Source of the DNA: Burkholderiaceae bacterium
GTDB taxonomy: Bacteria; Pseudomonadota; Gammaproteobacteria; Burkholderiales; Burkholderiaceae_C
Length of the DNA: 55,424 nt
Assembly: GCA_025458585.1 (NCBI GenBank)
Contig: JALOSD010000007.1
Coordinates: 1 to 55,424, forward strand
Direction of reading: 5' to 3'
Shown: positions 13,356-23,509 of the stretch, in pieces
How the letters are laid out: each line of letters begins with the position of its first letter
How positions within the stretch are numbered: the first letter of the stretch is position 1
Translations under genes and position numbers: made by a program
Notes under the pieces: model-generated
What the model was told of the DNA's origin: nothing
The model's input: the letters and a program-made list of their open reading frames with translations, nothing else
The model's database searches: none

Positions 13356-16300
13356 ATGTGGATCACCCGCGTCTCGATCGCGCAGCCGGTGTTTGCGACC
13401 ATGGTGATGGTCGCGCTGACGGTGCTCGGCCTGTTCAGCTACGCGCGCCTGGGCGTCGAGCAGTTGCCCGACGTGTCGCCGCCGGTGGCCTTCGTCGACA
13501 TCGCGTACCCGGGCGCGAGCCCGGAGGCGGTCGAGCGCGAGCTCACGAAGCCGGTCGAGGAGGCGCTCAACGGCATCGCCGGCGTCAGGCGCATCACGTC
13601 GCGCAGCTTCGAGGGCCGCAGCCAGACCAGCGTCGAGTTCGGCCTCGACGCCGACATGGCGCGTGCGCTGCAGGACGTGCGCGACCGCGTCGCCGCCGTG
13701 CAGAGCGCGTTCCCGCGCGACGCGCGCGCGCCCAGCGTGCTGCGCTTCGACAACGAGAACGCGCAGCCGGTCGTCGTCGCGGCGCTGCGCTCGTCGGCGC
13801 GCACGCCGCGCGAGCTGTCGCTGCTCGCCGAGCAGACGGTCGGGCGGCGGCTGCAGCGCGTCGACGGCGTCGCGCGCGTCGAGATCAGCGGCCTGGCCAC
13901 GCGCGAGGTGCGCATCGACCTCGACCCGGCGCGGCTGCGCGCCTACGCGGTGACGCCGGCCGAGATCGCGGGCGCGCTCGCCGAGCTCAACCGCGACCAG
14001 CCGGTGGGTCTGCTCAGCGACCCGTTGCAGGACACGCTGCTGCGCGTCGAGGCTCGCGTGCGCGACCCGCGCGACTTCGCCGCCCAGGTCGTCGCGCACC
14101 GAAACGGCCTGCCGCTCACGCTCGCCGATCTCGGCACGCTCGTCGAGCGCGAACGCGAGCCCGAATCGATCGCGCGCGTGAACGGCGAGCCGGCGGTCAA
14201 CTTCAACGTCTACAAGCAGCAGGATGCGAACATCGTCGCCACCGGCGACGCCGTCAAGACGGCGCTCGACGAGCTGCGCAAGACGCTGCCGCCCGGCGTC
14301 GAGCTGCAGCTGATCTATGCCAACAGCGACTGGGTCAAGGGCAGCCTGCGCGGGCTGCAGCGCACGCTGATCGAGGGCGCGCTGCTGACGGTGGCGATCG
14401 TGTTCCTGTTCCTGCACTCGTGGCGCAGCACCGTGATCACCGGGCTGACGCTGCCAATCGCCGTCGTCAGCAGCTTCATCGCCGTGCACGCGTTCGGCTT
14501 CACGCTGAACTTCATGACGATGATGGCGCTGTCGCTGTGCATCGGCCTGCTGATCGACGACGCGATCGTCGTGCGCGAGAACATCGTGCGCCACGTCGGC
14601 CTCGGCAAGGACCACGTGCGCGCGTCGCTCGACGGCACGCAGGAGATCGGGCTGGCGGTGCTGGCCACCACGTTCGCGATCTGCGCCGTGTTCGTGCCGG
14701 TGGCGTTCATGGGCGGCATCGTCGGCAAGTTCTTCTACCCGTTCGGCATCACCGTCGTCGTCGCGGTGCTGGTGAGCCTGTTCGTCAGCTTCACGCTCGA
14801 CCCGATGCTGTCGTCGCGGTGGAAGGACCCGCCGTCGCAGCGCCTGCGCACGCTGCCGGTGATCGGCGCCGCGATTCGCGGCACCGACGCGATGCTCGAC
14901 GCGATGCACGCCGCGTACGAGCGGCTGATCCGCTGGGCGTTCAGCGGCCGCCGCTTCACGATGCCGTGGCCGGCGTACGGCCACCCCTTGGCCGCCGACG
15001 GTCACCGCGACCGCTCGGCGCCGCGCCGCTGGCGGCGCGCGACGCTGACGCCGCGCGGCGTGATCGTCGCCGCACCGACCAGGGTTTCACGCAGCTCAGC
15101 GTGCGCATGCCGGTGGGCTCGAGCCTGGCGCGCAGCGACGCCAAGGTGCGCCAGATCGAGGAGATCCTCGCCCAGTTCCCCGAGGTGAAGACGGTGTCGA
15201 CCAACGTCGGCGGGCAGGGGCAGGGGCTCGCCGTCGGGCGCAACCAGGCGACGCTCAACATCGGTCTCGTCGACCGCGACGAGCGCCGGCGCACGCAGAA
15301 GCAGGTCGAGGACGCGATCCGCGAGCGCATCGCCAAGATCCCCGGCATCGAGGTCTCGGTCGGCTTCGACCGCCCGATCTACGTCGCGATCCTCGGCCAC
15401 GACGCCGAGGGGCTCGCGCAGGTCGCGCGCGACTTCGCCGACGAGGTCCGCCGCATCCCCGGCATCGTCGACCTCGAGCTGTCAGTCAAGCCCGGGCTGC
15501 CTGCGTACGCGGTGCGCCTGAAGCCCGACGCCGTGCGCGAGCTCGGCCTGACGCCGCCGCAGCTCGCCTCGAGCCTGCGCGCCTACGTCAACGGCGAGGT
15601 CGCCACGACCTGGACGACGCCCGACGGCGAGCAGGTCGACGTGCTGCTGCGCCTGCCCGAGGCACAGCGCGAGCGCGTCGACCAGCTGCGCGCGCTGCCG
15701 GTGGCGTTCGCCCGCGACGGCACGCCGATCGCGCTCGACCGCGTCGCCGACATCGTGCCGGTTGCCAACCCCGAGGTGATCCGGCGCCAGAACCTGCAGC
15801 GGCGCGAGGCGATCTTCGCCGGCGTCGAGGGGCGGCCGGCCGGCGACGTCGGCGCCGACGTGAAGAAGCTGATCGAGCGCACGACGCTGCCGCCGGGCTA
15901 CAGCTTCGACGTCGGCGGCGCGACGCGCGAGCAGCAGGACGCGTTCCAGGCGATGCTCGGCGCGATGGTGCTCGCCGTGATCTTCATCTACATCGTGCTC
16001 GCGAGCCAGTTCGGCAGCTTCGTGCAGCCGGTGGCGATCATGGCCTCGCTGCCGCTGGCGCTGATCGGCGTGATGCTCGCGCTGCTGGTCTCGCGCGGCA
16101 CGCTCAACGTGTTCTCGATGATCGGCCTCGTGATGCTGATGGGGCTGGTGACGAAGAACGCGATCCTGCTCGTCGACTTCGCCAACCGCGCGCGCCGCGC
16201 CGGCGCCAGCGTGCCCGAGGCGCTGCTGCAGGCCGGGCAGATCCGCATGCGCCCGATCGTGATGACGACGGCGGCGATGATCTTCGGCATGCTGCCGCTC

Positions 16301-16489
16301 GCACTCGCGCTCAACGACGGCGGCGAGCTGCAGGCGCCGATGGGGCGCGCGATCATCGGCGGGCTGATCACGTCGACGCTGCTGACGCTCGTCGTCGTGC
16401 CGGTGCTCTACAGCTATCTCGCGCGCGAGCGCGTCGCAGCACCCGGCGGCGCCGTGCTGCCGCGCGCCGCGCCGGCCGACCGCGACTGA
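13356..16489 (+). pseudogene. RND efflux permease (HAE1-like) interrupted by frameshift(s) at about 14980-15085
   Basis: Frame 3: MWITRVSIAQPVFATMVMVALTVLGLFSYARLGVEQLPDVSPP...YERLIRWAFSGRRFTMPWPAYG. Frame 2 resumes at TDQGFTQLSVRMPVGSSLARSDAKVRQIEEIL and runs to 16489. Combined length of about 1044 codons is normal for an RND pump. May be a true pseudogene or a sequence error. Confidence 0.8.
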
Positions 16490-16508
16490 CGCGCGGGGAC
16501 GCGCGGCG

Positions 16509-17441
16509 TCAGAAACGCCCGCTCAGGCTGAGCGCGAGCATCGGCGCGGTGCCGTGGTCGACCGAGACGATCGTGCGCCCGCCATCGGCGTTGATCTCGA
16601 GCTCGCCGCCGAACTGCGCGCCGGCGAACAGCGACAGCGACAGCTCCGGCGTGAAGCGGTACTGCAGGCGGGCGAAGGCGATCGCGCCCGAGTAGCTGCC
16701 GGTGCCGTTCGGCGCCGGCGGGTAGTAGTCGGTGAGGCGAAAGCGCAGCGACCGGTACGCGCCGCCGACGCTCGCCTCCCAGCCGCCGTCGAAGCTGCGC
16801 ACGAGCTCGAGGCCGGCCGGGCCCGTGGGGCCGGCCGTCAGCGGGTTGGTCAGTCGCCAGCGGTCGTCGAGCTGCCACTCGACGAGCAGGATCGGGAACA
16901 CGGTGTCGTCGTCGAGGCCGCGGAAGTACGAAAAACCGAACCCGACGTACTGGCGCGGCGAGACCGCGTAGCTCACGGCGACGACGCTGCCGTAGCGCGC
17001 GCCCTCGCCGTTGAGCGCCTCGTCGGCCGTCGCGATCTGGTACGACGGCACGACGGAGACGCTCCACTGGCGGTCGACCGCGAAGCGCATCGGCACCGAA
17101 ATCGTCCGCAGATGCACCGCGGACCATGGATCGAGCTGCGGCACGAGGCCGCTGCCGGAGAACTTGAACCGGTGGTCGAACGACGACAGTCCCAGGCCGA
17201 CGCTCAGGCGAGGGTTCGCGGCGTAGTTGGCCGACAGCGACACGCCGATCGAGTCGAGCTGCACGCTGCCGCCGCCGTCGAGATCGGCGTCGCCGAACCA
17301 CGCCGCCGAGGCCGCGACGCCGAAGGTCCACGGGCTGCCCGGGCCGGCGCCTTGCGCCTGAACGGCGCCGCTCAATGCGCAAAGGGCGAGCAGAGCGAGG
17401 CTCGGGATGTGACGGTGGGGTCGAACCGGTGGTGCGGGCAT
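16509..17441 (-). CDS. outer-membrane beta-barrel-like protein of unknown function
   Basis: MPAPPVRPHRHIPSLALLALCALSGAVQAQ signal peptide, then alternating hydrophobic strands ending in ...MLALSLSGRF (C-terminal Phe typical of OM barrels). Start moved inward from the ORF start to 17441. Confidence 0.6.
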   Translation of the reverse strand: MPAPPVRPHRHIPSLALLALCALSGAVQAQGAGPGSPWTFGVAASAAWFGDADLDGGGSVQLDSIGVSLSANYAANPRLSVGLGLSSFDHRFKFSGSGLVPQLDPWSAVHLRTISVPMRFAVDRQWSVSVVPSYQIATADEALNGEGARYGSVVAVSYAVSPRQYVGFGFSYFRGLDDDTVFPILLVEWQLDDRWRLTNPLTAGPTGPAGLELVRSFDGGWEASVGGAYRSLRFRLTDYYPPAPNGTGSYSGAIAFARLQYRFTPELSLSLFAGAQFGGELEINADGGRTIVSVDHGTAPMLALSLSGRF

Positions 17442-17586
17442 GGCGGGCAAGGGTCTAGGCTGCGTCGGGATGTCGGCGGTCGGCATAGATTGTTTCATGC
17501 CGCGTGCGCAGGCCGGCGGTCGGTGCCGGGGAGCGTCGCCAGGCCGCGCGGGGCGGCCGCCGCGCGCGATCCGCGATACTGCGCCC

Positions 17587-17844
17587 ATGCTCGACTGCCC
17601 CCAAACCTCAGGCACGTTCGGTCGGCGCCGTTCCCGGGCACGCCGGCCGGCGGTGATCGCGTTGCCGGTGCTCGCGGCACTGCTGCTGGCAGGCTGCGAA
17701 GCGCCGACGAAGGGTTTCGCCGGCCCCGGCTGCTACGACTACCGCGGCGTGCGCGACGCCGCGGTCGCGACCGAGGCCGAGTGCCGGGCGCTGAACATGG
17801 ACTGGTACACCACCGCGCCGCCGGGCATGCGCAGCGTGCCGTGA
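17587..17844 (+). CDS. small putative lipoprotein
   Basis: [54 protein letters not shown]... contains lipobox LLAGC. Confidence 0.6.
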   Translation: MLDCPQTSGTFGRRRSRARRPAVIALPVLAALLLAGCEAPTKGFAGPGCYDYRGVRDAAVATEAECRALNMDWYTTAPPGMRSVP

Positions 17845-17881
17845 CCGCACCGGCGGCCGACGACCGGCGGCGACGGCCGGC

Positions 17882-19408
17882 TCAGGCGTCGCGCGCGGCC
17901 TCGCGCTCGCGCAGCTCGGTCTTCAGCACCTTGCCGTAGTTGTTCTTCGGCAGCGCGTCGACGACACGGTAGACCTTCGGCCGCTTGTAGCGCGCGATGT
18001 GCTCGAGGCAGTGCGCGTCGAGCAGGGCTGCGAGGGCGTCCGGCGGTGCGCCGCGCGGCACGACGTACGCCACAAGCGTCTCGCCCCACTCGGGGTCGGG
18101 CCGACCGACGACGGCGACCTCGGCGACCGCCGGGTGCAGCAGCAGCGCTTCCTCGACCTCGCGCGGGTAGACGTTGTTGCCGCCGCTGATCACGAGGTCC
18201 TTGCTGCGGTCGAGCAGCGTCAGGAAGCCTTCGTCGTCGAGGCGGCCGACGTCGCCGGTGTAGAGCCAGCCGTCGCGTATCGTCGCCGCCGTCGCCTCGG
18301 CGTTGGCCCAATAGCCGGCCATCACGACGTCGCCGCGCACGCAGACCTCGCCCGGGGCGCCGGGCGGCAGCGCGCGGCCGTCGGCGTCGCGGATCGACAG
18401 TTCGACGTTCGGCTGCGCGACGCCGACCGACGCCGCGCGCTCGGCCCACCTCTGGTGTGCGCGGTCCTCGAGCACGTGCTTCGGCAGCACCGTGATCGTC
18501 ATCGGGCTTTCGCCCTGGCCGTAGATCTGCGCCAGGTGCGGGCCCAGCGCCGCGCGCGCGGCCACGAGGTCGGCGAGGTACATCGGCGCGCCGCCGTAGA
18601 CGATCGTCGCCAGCCCCGACGGGGCAACGCCGTGCTCGCGCGCGTGCGCGGCGAGGCGGTTGACGATCGTCGGCGCGGCGAAGCACGAGGCGTGGCGCCA
18701 GTGCGCGGCGAGGGCGAAGAACTCGGCCGCGTCGAGGCCGCCGCTGTCGGGCACGACGTTGACGCCACCCGTCATCACGTAGGGCAGGTGGTACATGCCG
18801 CTGCCGTGGCTGAGCGGCGCCGGGTGCAGGCAGGCGTCGCCCGGCTGCAGCGGCTGCACGGTGGCGAGGTACGCCAGCGCGCACTCGCGCAGGTTGCGCG
18901 GCGTGAGCGTGACGCCCTTCGGCCGCCCGGTGGTGCCGCTGGTGTAGAAGAGCCAGGCCGCGTCGCCATCGGCGCGTTCGACGGGCTCGGCGAGCGGCCC
19001 GCCCGCCTGCCACGGCGCCAGCGCCGCGGCGACGTCGAGCACGGCGCAGCCCTGCGGCACGTGGCCGTCGAGCGCCTGCGCGTGCGCAGCGTCGACGACG
19101 ACGAGCTTCGCGCCGCTGTGGCCCAGGATCCAGCCCGCCTCGCGCCCGTGCAGGCGCTCGTTCATCGGCACAACGACGAGCCCGGCCCACCACGCGCCCC
19201 ACAGCGCGAACAGGTACGGCGGCGCGTTGCGCAGGTACAGCGCGACGCGGTCACCTGGCGCGAGCTCTCGCCCGCGCAGCCACCCGGCGGTGCGCGCCGC
19301 GGCGTCGGCGAAGTCGCGGTAGGTCGCGACGCAGGTGGTGCCATGCGCGACCGCCGGTCGGGCGGGGTGCAGGCGGGCGCTGCGTTGCAGCCACAGGGCG
19401 GGGTTCAT
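17882..19408 (-). CDS. AMP-dependent acyl-CoA synthetase/ligase
   Basis: YTSGTTGRPKGVTLTPRNL (AMP-binding P-loop), YGQGESPMTI, GWLYTGDVGRLDDEGFLTLLDRSKDLVISGGNNVYPREVEEAL, PKNNYGKVLKTELRE; start MNPALWLQRSARLHP at 19408. Confidence 0.9.
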   Translation of the reverse strand: MNPALWLQRSARLHPARPAVAHGTTCVATYRDFADAAARTAGWLRGRELAPGDRVALYLRNAPPYLFALWGAWWAGLVVVPMNERLHGREAGWILGHSGAKLVVVDAAHAQALDGHVPQGCAVLDVAAALAPWQAGGPLAEPVERADGDAAWLFYTSGTTGRPKGVTLTPRNLRECALAYLATVQPLQPGDACLHPAPLSHGSGMYHLPYVMTGGVNVVPDSGGLDAAEFFALAAHWRHASCFAAPTIVNRLAAHAREHGVAPSGLATIVYGGAPMYLADLVAARAALGPHLAQIYGQGESPMTITVLPKHVLEDRAHQRWAERAASVGVAQPNVELSIRDADGRALPPGAPGEVCVRGDVVMAGYWANAEATAATIRDGWLYTGDVGRLDDEGFLTLLDRSKDLVISGGNNVYPREVEEALLLHPAVAEVAVVGRPDPEWGETLVAYVVPRGAPPDALAALLDAHCLEHIARYKRPKVYRVVDALPKNNYGKVLKTELREREAARDA

Positions 19409-19490
19409 CGGCGGTCCGGCACGGTCGCGAACGGCGCCGATGGTACCGGGCGGGTGCGCCGGCCGAGCCGGGGCGGTGGCGTCGCTGCCG

Positions 19491-20342
19491 TCAGCGCGGC
19501 GGGCGGGTCGCTGCCGGCGCGACGGCGACCGGCGCCGGCCGCGCGTCCGGCGGGAGCGCAAGTGTCACGGCGTGGCCGCCACGCTGGCGCGAGCGCAGGC
19601 CCCAGCTCCACAGCTGCTCCGACGGCAGCGGCAGCACGAGGAACCAGTGCTCGAGCACCGCCAGCGACAGCAGCGTGCCCGCGAAGGTGAGGGCGACGAC
19701 GTCGAACGCGCTCGCACCCTCGGCCACCGCGGCCTGCCAGACCATCATCGCGACGATCGTCGCGACGATCACCGAGAACGGAAACAGCGCGTTGCTCGGC
19801 GCGCGCCGGAAGTAGGACTGCAGGTAGGCGAGGTGCGGCGGCAGGAAGCCTTCGTTGAGGTTGCGCACGCCAAGGAAGACGTTGAGCTTGGCGCTCTGCC
19901 GCATCACCCACAGGATGAGGTAGGTCCACAGGCCGACCGGGTTCTCGCCGCCCCAGGTCGCGGCCAGCACCGCGGCGAACAGCGCGACGAGCGCGAGCTC
20001 GTGGTGCAGCACCGCCTGCAGCGCACAGCGAAAACGCGGCCAGCCGACGGTGCCCGGCGGCAGCGCAGTGCGTCGCGAGCCGGTGACGACGCCGAGCAGG
20101 AAGGCGATCTCCTGCCAGGCCCACACCATCACGCCGCAGGTGAACGCCAGATAGGCGCCGGTGATGCGGGTGTCGTCGCGCGTGGCGTACAGGCCCAGCA
20201 ATGCCAGCGCGAGCAGGAAGGTCGCGACGGCCATCGTGACCTTGAACGTGCGCCGGGGCAGCCCGTCGAGGTAGAGGATGACGCCGGTGCTGAACCACCA
20301 CACGAAGAGGGTGAACAGCACCGGGCCGAGGTACGTCGTCAT
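19491..20342 (-). CDS. puhE: putative photosynthetic complex assembly protein PuhE
   Basis: MTTYLGPVLFTLFVWWFSTGVILYLDGLPRRTFKVTMAVATFLLALALLGLYATRDD..., PuhE/DUF3623-like, located directly downstream of acsF. Confidence 0.9.
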   Translation of the reverse strand: MTTYLGPVLFTLFVWWFSTGVILYLDGLPRRTFKVTMAVATFLLALALLGLYATRDDTRITGAYLAFTCGVMVWAWQEIAFLLGVVTGSRRTALPPGTVGWPRFRCALQAVLHHELALVALFAAVLAATWGGENPVGLWTYLILWVMRQSAKLNVFLGVRNLNEGFLPPHLAYLQSYFRRAPSNALFPFSVIVATIVAMMVWQAAVAEGASAFDVVALTFAGTLLSLAVLEHWFLVLPLPSEQLWSWGLRSRQRGGHAVTLALPPDARPAPVAVAPAATRPPR

Positions 20343-20376
20343 GCGGCGGCTCCGGCGCTCGTCGCGGGCCCGGCGT

Positions 20377-21450
20377 TCACCAGGCGGGTTGCAGCCGGGT
20401 CTGCTGCGGCAGCGCGTGCGACTTCACCGGCAGCAGGTACACGCGGGCGAAGGTCAGCGCGGCGCCGGCGCTCCACCAGGCGCGCTGCAGCTGGCCGACG
20501 ACGCCGCCACGCGCCTTCGCCTCGGCGGCCTTCGACATGCAGACGAACAGGCGCTCCATGCCGGCGCGGAACGCCGGGTGGTCGATGTCGAGCGAGATCG
20601 GGAACACCTGCTTGCTGATCTCGGTGGTGATGCGAAACACGGTGTAGTCGTACTCGGTCGACGCGAGACCCATCGCCTCGTGCAGCTGCGGGCGCATGTG
20701 GTCGCGCACGTACATGGTCGCGAACACGGCGAGCAGGAAGAAGCGGATCCACAGCAGGTTGCCTCCCGACAGCAGGTGCGGGTGGGCGCGCATGATCAGC
20801 GCGAAGCTCTCGCCGTGGCGGAATTCGTCGTTGCACCAGCGCTCGAACCAGCGGAAGATCGGGTGGAAGCGCCTGTCGGGGTGGCGCTCGAGCTGGCGGT
20901 AGATCGTGATGTAGCGCGCGTAGCCGATCTTCTCCGACAGGTACGTCGCGTAGAAGATGTACTTCGGCTTGAAGTAGGTGTACTTCTTCGTGCGCTTGAT
21001 GTCGCCGAGGTCCACGCCCATGCCGTAGTCCTTCAGCGACTGGTTGATGAAGCCGGCGTGGCGCGACTCGTCGCGCGCCATGAATTCCATCAGCTGCTTC
21101 ACGTCGGGGTTCGAGACGTTCTTCTTGATCTCGTTGTAGAGCACGCAGCCGCTGAACTCCGACGTGATCGAGCTGATCAGGAAGTCCTTGAACTCCTGGT
21201 CGAGTTCGGGCGGCAGTTCGCGGAGCTCGTCCTTGAAGGCGGCGTCGCGCTGGAAGTGGTCGTGGTTGTTGTCGCCTTCGTACTCGGCCATCATCGCGTC
21301 CCACTCGGCGCGCACGCTGCCGACGTCGATGCGATCCATCGCGGCGAAGTCGGTCGTGTAGAAGCGCGGCGCGATGATCGAGTCGGCGCGTGCGCGCGCG
21401 GTGGCCTCGGCCGAGACGCCCTTGGGGATCGGGGCGGTGGTGGTGTTCAT
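20377..21450 (-). CDS. acsF: aerobic Mg-protoporphyrin IX monomethyl ester (oxidative) cyclase
   Basis: Diiron-type [15 protein letters not shown]...[21 protein letters not shown]...[24 protein letters not shown]; puh/acsF gene context. Confidence 0.96.
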   Translation of the reverse strand: MNTTTAPIPKGVSAEATARARADSIIAPRFYTTDFAAMDRIDVGSVRAEWDAMMAEYEGDNNHDHFQRDAAFKDELRELPPELDQEFKDFLISSITSEFSGCVLYNEIKKNVSNPDVKQLMEFMARDESRHAGFINQSLKDYGMGVDLGDIKRTKKYTYFKPKYIFYATYLSEKIGYARYITIYRQLERHPDRRFHPIFRWFERWCNDEFRHGESFALIMRAHPHLLSGGNLLWIRFFLLAVFATMYVRDHMRPQLHEAMGLASTEYDYTVFRITTEISKQVFPISLDIDHPAFRAGMERLFVCMSKAAEAKARGGVVGQLQRAWWSAGAALTFARVYLLPVKSHALPQQTRLQPAW

Positions 21451-21465
21451 GCGGGTGTCTCCTGG

Positions 21466-21918
21466 TCAGCGCGTGTCGCGCAGCATCAGTTCGGCGAACA
21501 CGGCGGCGTTGGTCGGCCCGAACGAGCCGAGGTCGACCTTGCGGCCGGTGGCGGGGTCGGCCAGCGTCATGCGGCCGTCGGCGTGCGCGACGAGGCGAAA
21601 CGGCACGTCGTCACCGATGCCCGAGCGCCGGCGCTCGCGCGCCAGCCCGCGCATCGTGCCGCGCAGGAAGCCGTTGCTGCCGGGCTCGATCTTGCGCACG
21701 AGCGCGTCGTTGGACGGGTCGACGACGTCGATGCTGCCGTCGCTGCGGTCGAGGAAGCGCAGGTCGCGCTGCTCGACGACCGGCGGTTCGGGCACCTTGA
21801 CGACGCCGATGCCGGTCAGGCGCACGAAGGCGACGAGCACGACGACGGCGACGACCATCGCGGCGGCGCTGCGCAGGATGAAGCGGGGGAGCTGCGGGTG
21901 GGCGGCGGCTTGGCTCAT
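21466..21918 (-). CDS. puhC: photosynthetic complex assembly protein PuhC
   Basis: Short N-terminal TM protein (FILRSAAAMVVAVVVLVAFVRLTGIG...DRSDGSIDVVDPSND...GFLRGTMRGLARERR) between puhB and acsF. Confidence 0.9.
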   Translation of the reverse strand: MSQAAAHPQLPRFILRSAAAMVVAVVVLVAFVRLTGIGVVKVPEPPVVEQRDLRFLDRSDGSIDVVDPSNDALVRKIEPGSNGFLRGTMRGLARERRRSGIGDDVPFRLVAHADGRMTLADPATGRKVDLGSFGPTNAAVFAELMLRDTR

Positions 21919-21934
21919 GGCGCGTGCACTCCGT

Positions 21935-22609
21935 TCAGGCGGCGAGCACGCGGCCCGCGGGCGCCGCGCCCGGCCCGGTGGCGAGCGTGCCGGCGGCGGC
22001 CAGCGGCTGGCGTGCCTGGCCAGCCGCCGCGGCCAGTGCGTCGGCGAGCTTCGCGGCGACGCTGCGGGCCTGCGGCAGCGCGCGCAGCGTCGGCTGCGGC
22101 CGGCGCACGTGCCAGGGCCGCGCGTGCGGCCACAGGTGCAGGTACGCGATGCGCTCGGGGCCGGCGAGCGCGAGCGAGATGTCGCCGGTGCCGTCGGCGT
22201 GGCAGCGCAGGTCGGCGCTCGCGATGCGCGCGAGCGGCAGGTTGAAGCTGATGCTCAGCACGACGCCGACGCGCATCACGACGCGGCGGTTCGTCAGCGT
22301 GTAGACGGTGCTGCGCGCCATCAGCCACGCGATCAGCATCAGCAGGCCGACGGCGATGCCGGCCAGCGGCAGCGTCCACGCGGCGGCGAGCAGCGCATCG
22401 ACCGCGCCGCCGCCACCGCCGAGCACGTCGGCCACGCGCCAGGCGATCAGCAGCCCGAAGTAGACGAGCACCTTGCGCACGTGCAGCGCGTCGATCGCCA
22501 GCCGCTGCCAGTGCGGTGCGCCCTGCCAGACGATGCGTTCACCCGCGGGCAGCACTTCGGGCAAGCCGTGCACCGGCTCGTGGTCGTGTTCGGGTTCGGC
22601 ATGGCTCAT
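21935..22609 (-). CDS. puhB: photosynthetic complex assembly protein PuhB
   Basis: EHDHEPVHGLPEVLPAGERIVWQGAPHWQRLAIDALHVRKVLVYFGLLIAWR...TNRRVVMRVGVVLSISFNLPL, PH-like membrane protein downstream of puhA. Confidence 0.92.
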   Translation of the reverse strand: MSHAEPEHDHEPVHGLPEVLPAGERIVWQGAPHWQRLAIDALHVRKVLVYFGLLIAWRVADVLGGGGGAVDALLAAAWTLPLAGIAVGLLMLIAWLMARSTVYTLTNRRVVMRVGVVLSISFNLPLARIASADLRCHADGTGDISLALAGPERIAYLHLWPHARPWHVRRPQPTLRALPQARSVAAKLADALAAAAGQARQPLAAAGTLATGPGAAPAGRVLAA

Positions 22610-22652
22610 CGTCGGCTCCTGGACTCGTTGTGCGTCGCGGCGCGGCCGCAGG

Positions 22653-23471
22653 TCAGATCAGCGGCTCCTGCCGCTCGGCGGTCGCGTACAGCGTGCCGGC
22701 GCCGTAATAGGCCATGATCTTCTCCTCCTCGAGCAGCGTGACGCGGTCGGGGTGCTTGGTCGTCGGCACGTCGGCGAACTGGCTCGCGAGCAGCGACTTC
22801 ACGCGCACCTGGATCTGGCGGTCCTTGATGCGCCCGGTGGCGAAGTCCCACAGCCCGCCGGGGTAGTTCACGCGGGTGAAGTTCATCGGCAGCAGCACGC
22901 GCTTCGTGCCACCGGGCACCGGCACCTCGACCTCCATGTAGCGGAACACGGCCTCGGAGCGGTCGACCCACAGGTCGACGACCTTGCCCGCGACCTTGCC
23001 GTCGACGCCGAACACCGGCTTGCCGCGCGGGTCGGGATCGTCGGAGGCCACCTCGTGGTCGGGATCGCCGCGCAGCGGCACGATCTTCGGCGCGCCGTCG
23101 AAGCCGAGGTCGGGCACGTCGGCGCGCATCGCGTAGGCGCCGGGGCCGACGCCGGCCTTCATCGGGTCGCCGACCGGCTCGATCGGGGCGCCGAGCCAGT
23201 TCGCCGTCGGCCGCGCCGCGTAGGGCGGCTCGGGCTTGTCGAAGTTCGGGGCCTGGAACGTCGTGCCGTCGCGCAGCAGGAACGTCTTCGGCTTCGGGAT
23301 CGGCGGCCAGCCCTGCACCGTGATGTGCGCCGAGCGCTCGCTCTCGAGCGGATAGCCTTCGCGCTTGTTCTCGCGCACGAGGTAGTAGATCAGGGCGGCG
23401 AAGAAGCCCCAGAACACGTACAGCACGATCTGGGCGACGTCGATGTAGCCCGTGAGGGCGCCGGTTCCCAT
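22653..23471 (-). CDS. puhA: photosynthetic reaction centre H subunit
   Basis: MGTGALTGYIDVAQIVLYVFWGFFAALIYYLVRENKREGYPLESE...GKVVDLWVDRSEAVFRYMEVEV; strong RBS (aggaggccac) upstream of ATG 23471. Confidence 0.97.
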   Translation of the reverse strand: MGTGALTGYIDVAQIVLYVFWGFFAALIYYLVRENKREGYPLESERSAHITVQGWPPIPKPKTFLLRDGTTFQAPNFDKPEPPYAARPTANWLGAPIEPVGDPMKAGVGPGAYAMRADVPDLGFDGAPKIVPLRGDPDHEVASDDPDPRGKPVFGVDGKVAGKVVDLWVDRSEAVFRYMEVEVPVPGGTKRVLLPMNFTRVNYPGGLWDFATGRIKDRQIQVRVKSLLASQFADVPTTKHPDRVTLLEEEKIMAYYGAGTLYATAERQEPLI

Positions 23472-23509
23472 GGTGTGGCCTCCTGTCGGTGATGCCTGGG
23501 CGAAGCGGG

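Noticed and set aside
12090-15005. 971-aa minus-strand ORF opposite the RND adaptor and permease
   Set aside because: Shadow ORF; the plus strand carries clear MFP and RND sequence.
11363-16489. 1708-aa plus-strand ORF taken as one protein
   Set aside because: Only its last part (from about 15085) is meaningful, as the frame-2 continuation of the RND permease; the upstream portion is out of frame with the real genes.
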